From positions 1 to 64,000 of the forward strand of contig NZ_JAMXQV010000027.1 in assembly GCF_024703995.1 (NCBI RefSeq): a stretch of 64,000 bases of DNA, written 5' to 3'. Shown here piece after piece: positions 18,382 through 25,941 of this stretch (position 1 is its first letter; each line of letters starts with the position of its first letter). Origin of the DNA: Amycolatopsis iheyensis. Lineage in GTDB: Bacteria > Actinomycetota > Actinomycetes > Mycobacteriales > Pseudonocardiaceae. A program made the position numbers and the translations under genes. The notes under the pieces are model-generated. The model did not search any database. It saw only the letters and a list, made by a program, of their open reading frames with translations, and had not been told where the DNA came from.

Positions 18382-18915
18382 ATGAACCGGACTTACAAGA
18401 CAATCTTTGTCGCCGCGGCCACGGCCACGATCGCGGCCGGTGCGGTGGCCGTCGCCGTCACCCCGGCCAGCGGCGCCGCCGCTCCGGCGGACGAACAGCC
18501 CTCCACCGTCGAGGACTACAGCTACCCCGGCGCCGACGCCATCCTCGCCAGCGACCACGTGCAGCTGATCAGCGGCGACGGCCACATCCTCTACAAGCGC
18601 TGCCCCGTCCCGGAAACGCCCGGGCTGATCATCGTCCGCAGCACCGACCTGATCGGCGCGGCGGGCAACGGGAAGCTCTGCTTCGAGGTCACCGCCGCCG
18701 AGGGCCACCTCACGATGAAGATCCCGAACGTGTTCGCGGTCCGCGGGGACGGCACGTCCGCGACCGCGGGCCACAAGCTCAAGGCCCAGCTGACCACCGA
18801 CGCCGGCGTGCACTCTTCGGTCGACATCAACCCGAACTCCGACACCGAGGTCGGCATCGCCGCCACCCCGCCCGGCGACGCGACGACGCTGCTCCAGCTG
18901 GACGCGTCGCGCTGA
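18382..18915 (+). CDS. Small secreted protein, paralogue of the gene at 1578
   Basis: The 177-residue exported protein has a signal peptide (about residues 1-31, Ala-rich) and an acidic mature chain with two cysteines. The AGAGGGGACC site precedes the ATG. About 80% of mature residues match the 1578 product, including DYSYPGADAILASDHVQLI, so the two genes arose by duplication. Signal peptide and codon use differ more than the mature part: this copy uses almost only GC-ending codons, whereas the 1578 copy is more relaxed. I do not recognise a domain family. No pseudoprotease follows this copy. Confidence 0.88.
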   Translation: MNRTYKTIFVAAATATIAAGAVAVAVTPASGAAAPADEQPSTVEDYSYPGADAILASDHVQLISGDGHILYKRCPVPETPGLIIVRSTDLIGAAGNGKLCFEVTAAEGHLTMKIPNVFAVRGDGTSATAGHKLKAQLTTDAGVHSSVDINPNSDTEVGIAATPPGDATTLLQLDASR

Positions 18916-18944
18916 TCGTCGGCGGCGGAACTCCGCCGCAGGCA

Positions 18945-18980
18945 CGTCGTGCTCCGGGGCGCGAGCTCCGGGGCACGACG
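18945..18980 (+). terminator. Hairpin after the secreted-protein paralogue
   Basis: CGTCGTGCTCCGG (18945-18957) pairs with CCGGGGCACGACG (18968-18980), 13 base pairs with one G-T, 30 bases after the stop. The outer arm repeats that of the hairpin at 4114. Confidence 0.7.
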
Positions 18981-19016
18981 CGCTTTCCGCGTCGGCGCAT
19001 GGTCTATCTTCTCGCC

Positions 19017-19526
19017 ATGCTGGATCGCCTCCGGAGGAACGCCCGCGCGGCCGCGCTGCTGGCCGACGTCTTCGACTTCGACCTCACCCGGCTCGATCCC
19101 GTCGAACCGGTGCGGTTGGCCTCGGGTGGCGAGTTGCGGGTGGTCGCGGGTGACGCCGCGGGCGGGACGTTCTTCGTCTGCGACAACGGACCCGTGCTCT
19201 ACGCCGATTCCGAAGGCTCCGCCGGGATCATCGCCACCGACCTGACGGCCGCGGTCCGGCTCGTCGTCGGCGTGCCCACCTGGCACGACGTCGTGTCGGA
19301 CGCCCCCGACCTCGACGCGATGCGCGCCTCCTTCGAGTCCTCCTATGCCGAGCTGCGAGAAGACGAACCCGAGATCGACCGGCTCCGCGCCGACGTCGCC
19401 GCGGAGCTGGAACTCGGCACGGTCGCCGCCGAGGACGTGCTGGCGTCGCTCAGCGAATGCCTGACCGGTCTTTCGCCCGAATACCTGCTGCTCAACGAAA
19501 ACGGCGACGAGTACGACCGGCTGTGA
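19017..19526 (+). CDS. Hypothetical acidic protein
   Basis: The 169-residue product is strongly acidic, especially after residue 100 (SFESSYAELREDEPEIDRL), and has no signal peptide or membrane segment. The central part (GGTFFVCDNGPVLYADSEGSAG) looks like the beta-rich core of SMI1/KNR4-type cytosolic proteins, which often serve as immunity proteins, but the match is only by eye. The start at 19017 gives MLDRLRRNARAA. It stands alone behind the hairpin at 18945 and converges on the MarR gene with three bases between stops. Confidence 0.7.
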   Translation: MLDRLRRNARAAALLADVFDFDLTRLDPVEPVRLASGGELRVVAGDAAGGTFFVCDNGPVLYADSEGSAGIIATDLTAAVRLVVGVPTWHDVVSDAPDLDAMRASFESSYAELREDEPEIDRLRADVAAELELGTVAAEDVLASLSECLTGLSPEYLLLNENGDEYDRL

Positions 19527-19529
19527 GCC

Positions 19530-20030
19530 TCACCGGCCGGAGCGGCGGCGGGGCGCCGCGGACCGGGGTGGCGTCGAGCGCATGTGGTCGCGCACCGGCG
19601 CCAGCAGGCCGGCGAGCACCTCGACGTCGTCGCGGGAGAGCGGCTCGAACAGCAGGCCGCTGACCACCTCGATGTGGCCGGGCAGCACTTCGGCGAGCCG
19701 CGTCCGCCCGGCGTCGGTGATGGTGACCGTGGTGCTCCGCTCGTCGTCCGGCGAAGGAGCGCGCACGACCAGGCCCGCCTTTTCGAGCAGCCCGGCCTGG
19801 TAGGTCAGGCCGCTGCGGCTGTAGACGACGCCGTCGGCCAGGTCGGTCATGCGGTGGCTGCCCGTCGGCGAGTCCCCGAGCCGGGCCAGCAGCTGGAACT
19901 GCACGTAGCTGAGCTCGCCGGCCTCGCGCAGCTGCTGCTCGACCGCGTGCCGCAGCAGGCTGGTCACCTCGATGAGGTCGAAGTAGGCGCCGAGCTGCAC
20001 GGGATCGAGTGACGGTGGCGTGTCGGACAT
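19530..20030 (-). CDS. MarR-family transcriptional regulator
   Basis: The 166-residue protein has the MarR winged helix: SYVQFQLLARLGDSPTGSHRMTDLADGVVYSRSGLTYQAGLLEKAGLV with the wing SPDDERSTTVTIT. MarR proteins bind palindromes as dimers and release DNA on binding small aromatics or on oxidation. The palindrome CTTCGAATTCGAAG lies 15 bases upstream of its start. The same sequence occurs twice before the quinone-oxidoreductase gene at 21458. It is therefore likely autoregulated and controls that enzyme. It is divergent from the XRE regulator at 20103. Confidence 0.9.
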   Translation of the reverse strand: MSDTPPSLDPVQLGAYFDLIEVTSLLRHAVEQQLREAGELSYVQFQLLARLGDSPTGSHRMTDLADGVVYSRSGLTYQAGLLEKAGLVVRAPSPDDERSTTVTITDAGRTRLAEVLPGHIEVVSGLLFEPLSRDDVEVLAGLLAPVRDHMRSTPPRSAAPRRRSGR

Positions 20031-20045
20031 GCTCGCAGCCTACTG

Positions 20046-20059
20046 CTTCGAATTCGAAG
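20046..20059. promoter_or_regulatory. MarR operator, copy A (CTTCGAATTCGAAG)
   Basis: This perfect 14-bp palindrome lies in the 72-base divergent region between marR (start 20030) and the XRE gene (start 20103). It is the same word as the two sites before the oxidoreductase at 21458. Confidence 0.7.
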
Positions 20060-20102
20060 GGTCGCGGCGGAAGCGGCCGCTCCGGTGCGGCACACTGGCG
20101 CG

Positions 20103-20969
20103 ATGTCCTCGTCCGAGCTGGGCAGTGCGGTCCGCTGGTTGCGCGAACACACCGACCCCGCGGCCGCCGGACTGCCGGCCGGCGGGCTGCGCATCACCGG
20201 GCGGCGGGCCCGCGGCTTGCGCCGGGAGGAGCTCGCCGAGCTCGCCGGGGTGTCCGCGGACTACATCCGGCGGCTGGAGCAGGGCCGGCGGCACCCGTCG
20301 GCCGGCGTGATCTCCGCCATCGCCCGCGCGTTGCGGATCGGACGGGCGGACTACGAGCGGCTCTGCGCCCTCGCCGGGTACGCCGCGGTCGACGGCCAGG
20401 TGCCGCGCGAAGCCGGGCCGGCGGCGCTGCGGCTCCTGGAGCGGTTCGACAGCTCCCCCGCGTTCCTGACCGACGCGGCGTGGAACGTCATCGCGGTCAA
20501 CGGCGCGTGGCTGGCACTGGGCGGCGCGTCGGCCGGTTCCGCCCGGGACTGGAACGTCGCGTGGCGCACGTTCCGCGACGCACGCGCGGAGATCGATCGC
20601 AGCGAGGAGCACCAGGCCGGGTTCCGGGCGGTGCTCGCCACCCGGCTGCGGGACGCGTCCCTGCGCTACCCCGCCGACGCGGCGCTCGCCGAGCTGGTCG
20701 ACGAGCTGCGGAGCACCAGCCGTCGCTTCGACATCCTTTGGCGCACCCCGAAAACGGTCTCCGCCCCGGAGAACCGGGCCGCGTTCCGGCTACCGGACGG
20801 CACCGCCATCACGCTCGACGGCGCCCTGCTCGAGGTACCCGGCGACGGCCTGATGGCGGTGGTCCTCACCGCGGCACCGGACTCGGCCGACGCGGCGCGG
20901 CTCGGGGAGGTCGTTCGCGCGGCGGGGCGGGCGGGTGTGCTCAGGGTGGGCCAGGCCGGCCCGAGCTGA
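20103..20969 (+). CDS. XRE-family regulator with MmyB-like ligand domain
   Basis: The 288-residue protein has an N-terminal helix-turn-helix (RGLRREELAELAGVSADYIRRLEQGRRHPS, about residues 40-70) and a C-terminal PAS-like ligand domain of the MmyB type (WNVIAVNGAW, ILWRTPKTVSAPENRAAFRLPDG). The family controls nearby reductase or efflux genes in actinomycetes. The ATG at 20103 is used. The last 30 residues (ADAARLGEVVRAAGRAG and onward) are encoded by DNA that is repeated in decayed form downstream to about 21336, so the present C-terminus may be an extension created by that repeat. Confidence 0.88.
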   Translation: MSSSELGSAVRWLREHTDPAAAGLPAGGLRITGRRARGLRREELAELAGVSADYIRRLEQGRRHPSAGVISAIARALRIGRADYERLCALAGYAAVDGQVPREAGPAALRLLERFDSSPAFLTDAAWNVIAVNGAWLALGGASAGSARDWNVAWRTFRDARAEIDRSEEHQAGFRAVLATRLRDASLRYPADAALAELVDELRSTSRRFDILWRTPKTVSAPENRAAFRLPDGTAITLDGALLEVPGDGLMAVVLTAAPDSADAARLGEVVRAAGRAGVLRVGQAGPS

Positions 20970-21336
20970 GCCCCGCCGCGGCCACGGGCCCGGCCGACGC
21001 GGGCCGGCTCGGGGAGACCGGCCGGGTGGGCGTGCTCAGGGTGGACCAGACCGGACCAAGCTGAGCCCGCCCGCGGCGTCGGACTCGGCCGATGCGGCCC
21101 AGCTCGGGGAGGTCGCCCGCGCGGCCGGCCGTAGCCAGGCTGGGCCAAGCCGGCCCAAGCGGAGCACACCGCTACGCCAAGCTCGGCCAACGCGACCCGC
21201 CTCCGGGAGGACATGGCCAGGCCGCCAAAGCTGAACCCGCCCGCAGCGCCAGGCTCAGCCAATGCGACCCGCCTCGGGGGACCCGCGGCGCCAGGGTGGG
21301 CCAAACCGGCCCAGGCTGAGCGCACCCGCGGCCACG
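20880..21336 (+). repeat. Decaying tandem copies of the XRE gene 3' end
   Basis: Five diverged units start near 20880, 20986, 21082, 21179 and 21251 with spacings of 106, 96, 97 and 72 bases. Each opens with a GxCTCxGCCxAxGCG-type block, passes a CTCGGGGAG-type block and ends near GCTGAGC-CCGCC. The first unit is the coding 3' end of the XRE gene; the others are noncoding. The region 20970-21358 contains no other gene. Confidence 0.65.
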
Positions 21337-21372
21337 ATCCTGAACCCAGTGGATCAACGTGACCGAGCACAC

Positions 21373-21428
21373 TTGCTTCAAATTCGAAGCAGCTGTAGCG
21401 TGGCCCACAGTTGCTTCGAATTCGAAGC
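21373..21428. promoter_or_regulatory. MarR operators, copies B and C
   Basis: TGCTTCAAATTCGAAGCA (21374-21391, one mismatch) and GCTTCGAATTCGAAGC (21413-21428, perfect) have centres 38 bases apart, directly before the oxidoreductase start at 21458. They match operator A beside marR. A dimer at C would cover the likely promoter. Confidence 0.7.
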
Positions 21429-21457
21429 GAATCGAGCTGGGTGAAGGTGAGACTCCG

Positions 21458-22396
21458 ATGAAGGCAGTGCGTTTCCACGAGTACGGCGAGCCCGGCGTCC
21501 TGCGCTACGAGGACGTGGCGCAGCCGGCGCCGGCCGCCGGGCAGGTGCGGGTGCGCGTCGCCGCGACGTCGTTCAACTCCGTCGATGGCAACATTCGCGG
21601 CGGCTTCATGCGCGAGCCGATCCCGGTCGCGCTGCCGCACACCCCCGGCATCGACGTGGCCGGCACGGTCGACGCGCTCGGTGCGGGCGTCAGCGGCCTC
21701 GAGGTCGGCGACGAGGTCGTCGGCTTCCTGCCGATGGACGGCGACGGCGCGGCCGCGGAGTACGTCCTCGCGCCGGCCGAGGTCCTCACGCCCGCGCCGA
21801 AGGGCCTCCCGCTGGCCGACGCCGCCGCGCTGCCGGTGGTGGGACTGACCGCGTACCAGGCGCTGTTCGACCACGCCGGCCTGCGGTCCGGGCAGCGCGT
21901 GCTGATCAACGGCGCCGGTGGCGCGGTCGGCGGCTACGCGGTGCAGCTGGCCAAGGGGGCCGGAGCCCACGTCATCGCGACGGCGAGCCCGCGCAGTGCC
22001 GACGCGGTCGAGTCGGCCGGCGCCGACGAGGTCGTCGACCACACGACGACCTCGATCACCGCGGCGGTGACCGAGCCCGTCGACGTCGTGCTCAACCTGG
22101 CGCCGGTCGACCCGGCGGAGCTGGCCGCGCTGGTCACCCTGGTCCGGCCGGGCGGGGTCGTCGTCAACACGACGGTGTGGATGCCCGCGCCCACCGACGA
22201 AGCGCGTGGCGTGCGCGGGATCGACTTGTTCGTGCGCAGTGACGCCGGGCAGCTGGCGAAGCTGGTGGCCCAGGTCGACCGGGGCGAGCTGCGGGTCGAC
22301 GTGGCCGAGCGGGTGCCGCTGGCCGAGCTGGCGGCGTTGCACGCGCGGGCCGCCGAAGGCGCGGTGCACGGCAAAGTCATCGTCGTCCCGGCTTGA
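21458..22396 (+). CDS. NADP-dependent quinone/zinc-type oxidoreductase (MDR family)
   Basis: The 312-residue medium-chain reductase has a GroES-like N-terminal domain (MKAVRFHEYGEPGVL, HTPGIDVAGTVDALG) and a Rossmann domain with GAGGAVGGYAVQLAK near residue 150. It lacks the zinc-binding cysteines of alcohol dehydrogenases, so it belongs to the quinone-reductase/enone-reductase branch. The start at 21458 follows AAGGTGAG. It is likely repressed by the MarR protein at 19530 through the sites just upstream and induced by an electrophile or quinone. Confidence 0.92.
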   Translation: MKAVRFHEYGEPGVLRYEDVAQPAPAAGQVRVRVAATSFNSVDGNIRGGFMREPIPVALPHTPGIDVAGTVDALGAGVSGLEVGDEVVGFLPMDGDGAAAEYVLAPAEVLTPAPKGLPLADAAALPVVGLTAYQALFDHAGLRSGQRVLINGAGGAVGGYAVQLAKGAGAHVIATASPRSADAVESAGADEVVDHTTTSITAAVTEPVDVVLNLAPVDPAELAALVTLVRPGGVVVNTTVWMPAPTDEARGVRGIDLFVRSDAGQLAKLVAQVDRGELRVDVAERVPLAELAALHARAAEGAVHGKVIVVPA

Positions 22397-22403
22397 CGTT
22401 TGC

Positions 22404-22865
22404 CTAGTCGACGGGGACCGCGGTCGTGTGCTTGACCGTGCGGATCGCGATCCCCGACTGCAGGGTCGCCACCCCCGGGATCCGGGTCATCCGGTCGAGC
22501 AGGAACCGATCCAGACCGGGCAGGTCGGCCACCGCCACCTTCAGCAGGTAGTCGGTTTCGCCCGCCGTCCAGTGGCACTCCAGCACCGCCGGGTCCTTCC
22601 CGACCTCCGCTTCGAACCGCTCGATCGCGTGCTTGGTGTGCTGCGCCAGGCGGACCGTGACGAAGACCGTGAGGCCGCGGCCGACCAGGTCGCGGTCGAC
22701 GAGGGCCGCGTAACCGCTGATATAGCCCTGCTCCTCCAGCCGCTGGACGCGACGCAGGCACGGGGCCGCCGACAAGCCCACCGCGGCCGCGAGGTCCCGG
22801 TTCGACAGCCGGCCGTCGCGCTGCAGGATCCGGAGGATCTCCTTGTCGATGCTGTCCAACGCCAT
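22404..22865 (-). CDS. Lrp/AsnC-family regulator
   Basis: The 153-residue protein has the N-terminal HTH (LDSIDKEILRILQRDGRLSNRDLAAAVGLSAAPCLRRVQRLEEQGYI) and a C-terminal RAM domain (VEVG-like KDPAVLECHWTAGETDYLLKV, VATLQSGIAIRTVK). Such proteins sense amino acids. It is divergent from a LysE exporter gene, the classic regulator/target pair. The start at 22865 overlaps the palindrome TGCGCAA-N5-TTGCGCA, which should serve as an autoregulatory operator. Confidence 0.92.
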   Translation of the reverse strand: MALDSIDKEILRILQRDGRLSNRDLAAAVGLSAAPCLRRVQRLEEQGYISGYAALVDRDLVGRGLTVFVTVRLAQHTKHAIERFEAEVGKDPAVLECHWTAGETDYLLKVAVADLPGLDRFLLDRMTRIPGVATLQSGIAIRTVKHTTAVPVD

Positions 22866-22883
22866 GCGCAAGATAATTGCGCA
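22865..22883. promoter_or_regulatory. Lrp operator palindrome
   Basis: TGCGCAA-GATAA-TTGCGCA is a perfect 7-5-7 inverted repeat that begins at the first base of the lrp start codon, in the divergent region with the exporter gene. Confidence 0.7.
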
Positions 22884-22978
22884 TCCGCGGTAAATCAGGC
22901 AATAAAGGCTCGATGATTGCTGGACCGGCGACCCGTGCGCTCGCGACGATGGCAAGCGAACGGAACGGAGGTCCTCGG

Positions 22979-23572
22979 ATGGCCGAGTTGCTCGGGCCGC
23001 TGCTGCTGTTCGCGGTGGTCATGGTCGTCAGCCCCGGCACGAACAACGTGCTCGCGACCACCAGCGGGCTGCGGTTCGGGTTGCGCGCCAGCCTGCGGTT
23101 GCTGGCCGGCCTCGGGCTGGGTGTCGTGTCACTCGTCGTGCTCGCCGCACTGGGGCTCGGCTTCGTCGTCACCGCGGTGCCGCACACCCAAACCGTCCTT
23201 CGGGCGCTGGGCACCGCGTACCTGCTGTGGCTCGCCGTGCGGATCCTGCGCTCCGGCCGCCCCGGACCGGCGGCCGCGCGGGACGCCCGCACCTTCACCA
23301 CCGGGTTGCTGGTGAGCTGGCTGAACCCGAAGGTCTGGGTGCTGGCGCTCAGCGCGGTCGCCGGCTACTCCGCGATCGCCGCCGACCCGCTGGTGCTCGC
23401 GGCGATCCTGGGCGGTGTCTTCGCCGCCGTCATCGTCCCCAACCTGCTGCTGTGGTGCTCCTGCGGACAGCTGCTCGCCGCCAAGCTCACCACAGACCAC
23501 CACTGGCGCGTCGCGAACACCGTCCTGGCCGCGCTGCTCGTGGTCTCGGTCGTCCCGATCTGGCTGGAGTGA
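22979..23572 (+). CDS. LysE-family amino-acid exporter
   Basis: The 197-residue membrane protein has about six helices and the LysE/RhtB signature near the N-terminus (VVSPGTNNVLATTSGLRFGLRASL). It should export an amino acid or analogue. The start at 22979 follows GGAGG; upstream in-frame starts lack sites. The divergent Lrp regulator probably activates it when its amino acid accumulates. It converges on the ArsR/DUF5937 gene with eight bases between stops. Confidence 0.93.
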   Translation: MAELLGPLLLFAVVMVVSPGTNNVLATTSGLRFGLRASLRLLAGLGLGVVSLVVLAALGLGFVVTAVPHTQTVLRALGTAYLLWLAVRILRSGRPGPAAARDARTFTTGLLVSWLNPKVWVLALSAVAGYSAIAADPLVLAAILGGVFAAVIVPNLLLWCSCGQLLAAKLTTDHHWRVANTVLAALLVVSVVPIWLE

Positions 23573-23580
23573 GTCGCTGC

Positions 23581-24663
23581 TCAGCGCAGCACGGCCGCCA
23601 GCAGGTCGGTCCCCAGCGCCGTCAGATCCGGCACGTTGACGGTGTAGCGGACGTACCGGCCTTCCCGCCGCGACGTGAGCAGGCCCGCGCGGCGCAGGAC
23701 CGCCAGGTGCCGGGAAACCTCCGGCGGCGAGAGCTGCCAGGCGTGGGCCAGCTCGCCGGTGGTGTGCGGGCCGCGGGCCAGGGTGCGCAGGAGCCGCAGC
23801 CGGACCGGGTGGGCCAGCGCCTCCAGCCGGTGCGTGATCGTTTCCAGGGACACCGGCTCGGCCGGCCCGGCCTCGGCGACCGGGTACTGCAGCACCGGCG
23901 GCCACCCGCGCGCGTAGACCGCGACCAGGTGCGGGCGGCCGAAGACGCTGGGGACGAACGTGACGCCGGCGCCGTCGGCCGCGGTCGCGCTGTCCTGCAG
24001 CTTGTCCACGACGATGCAGGTGCCGTCCGGGGTCAGGGTGACGGCGCTCGAGACCGACGCGAGGGCCGCCGCGACGCCTTGGCGCTTCAGCAAGTCGTTC
24101 TTCAGGCGCAGGTCTGCGGCGAGCCGGCCGGCGATGCCCGTCCAGGCGGCGTCGAAGAACGCCTCGGCGCACTCCTCGAGCGTCTGCCGCACCCGCGCCC
24201 GCACCGCGGCGGGGTCCTCGAGCAGCCGTTCCGCGAAGGCCTCTTGGAGCGCGCCGCGGGCCTGGGCGAGGTCCAGGGCCCGCTCGCGCGCCGTCGCGTC
24301 GGCGAGTGGGGACGGCGCGGCGAAGTGGACCCGGTTGCTGCCGCACGTCGTGATGAGCGCCGCGGTCACGTAGCTTTCGTCGTCGATCCGGTCGACGTCG
24401 TCGAGCTCCTCGGCGAGGGTCGGCCGCGGGCGGGCCGGGACCAGGAAGTCCGCCCGTGAGGAACGCCAGAGGAACTCCGCCTCCCGGAGCCGTTCGGCCA
24501 GCTCCGGCCGCAGCCCGGTCCAGACGTCCCCGGCCCAGCCGGCCAGCTGCGGGTGGTGCCCGGGCTCGGCCAGGACGTGCAGCATCGCGGTCAGCTCGGC
24601 CAGCGGGGACGCCGCGAACCGCAGCTGCTCCGGCCGGCCGCCGAGGTCGATCCTCAACGTCAT
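23581..24663 (-). CDS. ArsR-type regulator with N-terminal DUF5937 domain
   Basis: The 360-residue protein has a DUF5937 domain (about 1-240, starting MTLRIDLGGRPEQLRFAASPL) and a C-terminal ArsR winged helix (LEALAHPVRLRLLRTLARGPHTTGELAHAWQLSPPEVSRHLAVLRRAGLL). No metal-binding Cys cluster is present, so a ligand other than metal is likely. It is divergent from an MFS transporter at 24763, its probable target. An inverted repeat TTGACG-N5-CGTCAA lies between them. The start is placed at 24663 by family alignment; the ribosome site is weak. Confidence 0.87.
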   Translation of the reverse strand: MTLRIDLGGRPEQLRFAASPLAELTAMLHVLAEPGHHPQLAGWAGDVWTGLRPELAERLREAEFLWRSSRADFLVPARPRPTLAEELDDVDRIDDESYVTAALITTCGSNRVHFAAPSPLADATARERALDLAQARGALQEAFAERLLEDPAAVRARVRQTLEECAEAFFDAAWTGIAGRLAADLRLKNDLLKRQGVAAALASVSSAVTLTPDGTCIVVDKLQDSATAADGAGVTFVPSVFGRPHLVAVYARGWPPVLQYPVAEAGPAEPVSLETITHRLEALAHPVRLRLLRTLARGPHTTGELAHAWQLSPPEVSRHLAVLRRAGLLTSRREGRYVRYTVNVPDLTALGTDLLAAVLR

Positions 24664-24704
24664 CCCCGCATTCTCGCTGGTGGGGTGGCCGGCGACCACG
24701 CCGG

Positions 24705-24721
24705 TTGACGGTGTTCGTCAA
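24705..24721. promoter_or_regulatory. Inverted repeat between arsR-type and MFS genes
   Basis: TTGACG-GTGTT-CGTCAA is a perfect 6-5-6 inverted repeat in the 99-base divergent region and a candidate operator for the DUF5937/ArsR regulator. Confidence 0.5.
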
Positions 24722-24762
24722 TCGACGTGGCCGTGTGGCCGGCCGCCCGCACGGTGGACGCC

Positions 24763-25941
24763 ATGGCAACCCCCACCAAGATCCGGCCGCGTGCCCTCGT
24801 CCGGGCTTCCGGCGGTCCCCGCTACGCCGTCGCACTGGTCGTGGACGCGCTCGGCACCGGTCTGCTGCGGCCCTTCCTGCTGCTGTACGGGGTGCTGGTG
24901 CTGAAGCTGTCCGCGTCGGCCACCGGGGTCGCGATGACGGCCGGGATCGTCGTGGGGCTGGGCTGCATGCCGGCGGTGGGGCGCTGGCTGGACCGGGGCG
25001 CGCGCAGCACGGTCGTGGCCGCGTCGATGCTGGTGCGGGTGCTGGGGGCCGGGCTGCTGCTCGCCGCGCCCGCGGGCCACGTCGGCTTGTTCGCGGCGGC
25101 GGCGCTCTTCCTCGGCATCGGCAACCAGGCGTGGCCGGCCGCCCACGCGGCACTCGTGGCCACGGTCGCCCACGGCCGCGAACGCGACGCCGCGCTCGCG
25201 GGCGGCCGCGCGCTGCGCAACGCCGGCCTGGGCGCGGGCGGGTTGCTCGCCACGGCGTGCCTGGCAGGCGGCGCCGGCGCGTTGCAGGCACTGGCCGCCG
25301 TCACCGGGCTGGCCTATCTCGTCGCGGCCGCGCTGGCGTGGTCGGTCCGGCTGCGCGCGCAGCCGTCCGACGCCGTCGCGGCCCACGGGCCCGCGCCCCG
25401 GCTGCGCGCGCTGCTGGCCGCCAACGTGATCTACGTCTTCTGCCTGAACGTGCCCGAAGTCGCGCTCCCGCTGGTCTTGGTGACCGAGCTGCACGCGTCG
25501 CCGGTGTGGTCGGCGGCCGTCTTCGTGGCCAACACGGTCCTGGTGGTCGTGTTGCAGGTACCGGTCACGGTCCTGCTGGCCCGCTTCACCCGCCGGACGG
25601 CGCTGGTCCTCGGCGGCGTCGTGCTCACGGCGTCGTACCTCGGGTTCCTCGCGGCGACCGGCTGGGGCGCGGCAGCGGTCGCGGCCGTGTCCGTGGTGTG
25701 CACGCTCGGCGAGATCATCTACGCCGGAAGTGCGACGGCGCTCGTGACGGTCCTCGCGCCGCCCCACCTCCTGGGGCGCGCGTTGGCCCGCTTTCAGCTT
25801 TCGACGGGCTTCGGGCTCGCCGTCTCACCGGCGGTGATCACGGCTCTCGCTTCTCGTGGGCCGGGTGTGCTGTGGGGCGGCCTTGCCGCCGCGACGCTCG
25901 TTTCCACTTCCGCTGTTGCGGCGGAGAAGGAGACGGCTTAG
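24763..25941 (+). CDS. MFS transporter
   Basis: The 392-residue protein has about twelve hydrophobic segments and an MFS loop after helix 2 (GRWLDRGARSTVVAASMLV). It resembles drug or sugar efflux members; substrate unknown. The start at 24763 gives MATPTKIRPRALVRASGGPRY. Its TAG stop overlaps the TAA stop of the convergent gene at 25938. It is probably controlled by the divergent ArsR/DUF5937 protein. Confidence 0.88.
   Translation: MATPTKIRPRALVRASGGPRYAVALVVDALGTGLLRPFLLLYGVLVLKLSASATGVAMTAGIVVGLGCMPAVGRWLDRGARSTVVAASMLVRVLGAGLLLAAPAGHVGLFAAAALFLGIGNQAWPAAHAALVATVAHGRERDAALAGGRALRNAGLGAGGLLATACLAGGAGALQALAAVTGLAYLVAAALAWSVRLRAQPSDAVAAHGPAPRLRALLAANVIYVFCLNVPEVALPLVLVTELHASPVWSAAVFVANTVLVVVLQVPVTVLLARFTRRTALVLGGVVLTASYLGFLAATGWGAAAVAAVSVVCTLGEIIYAGSATALVTVLAPPHLLGRALARFQLSTGFGLAVSPAVITALASRGPGVLWGGLAAATLVSTSAVAAEKETA

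Noticed and set aside
18294-19526. A 410-codon frame joining the second secreted-protein region to the acidic protein
   Set aside because: The part before 19017 is out of frame with the secreted protein and crosses a terminator hairpin. Only the last 169 codons look coding.
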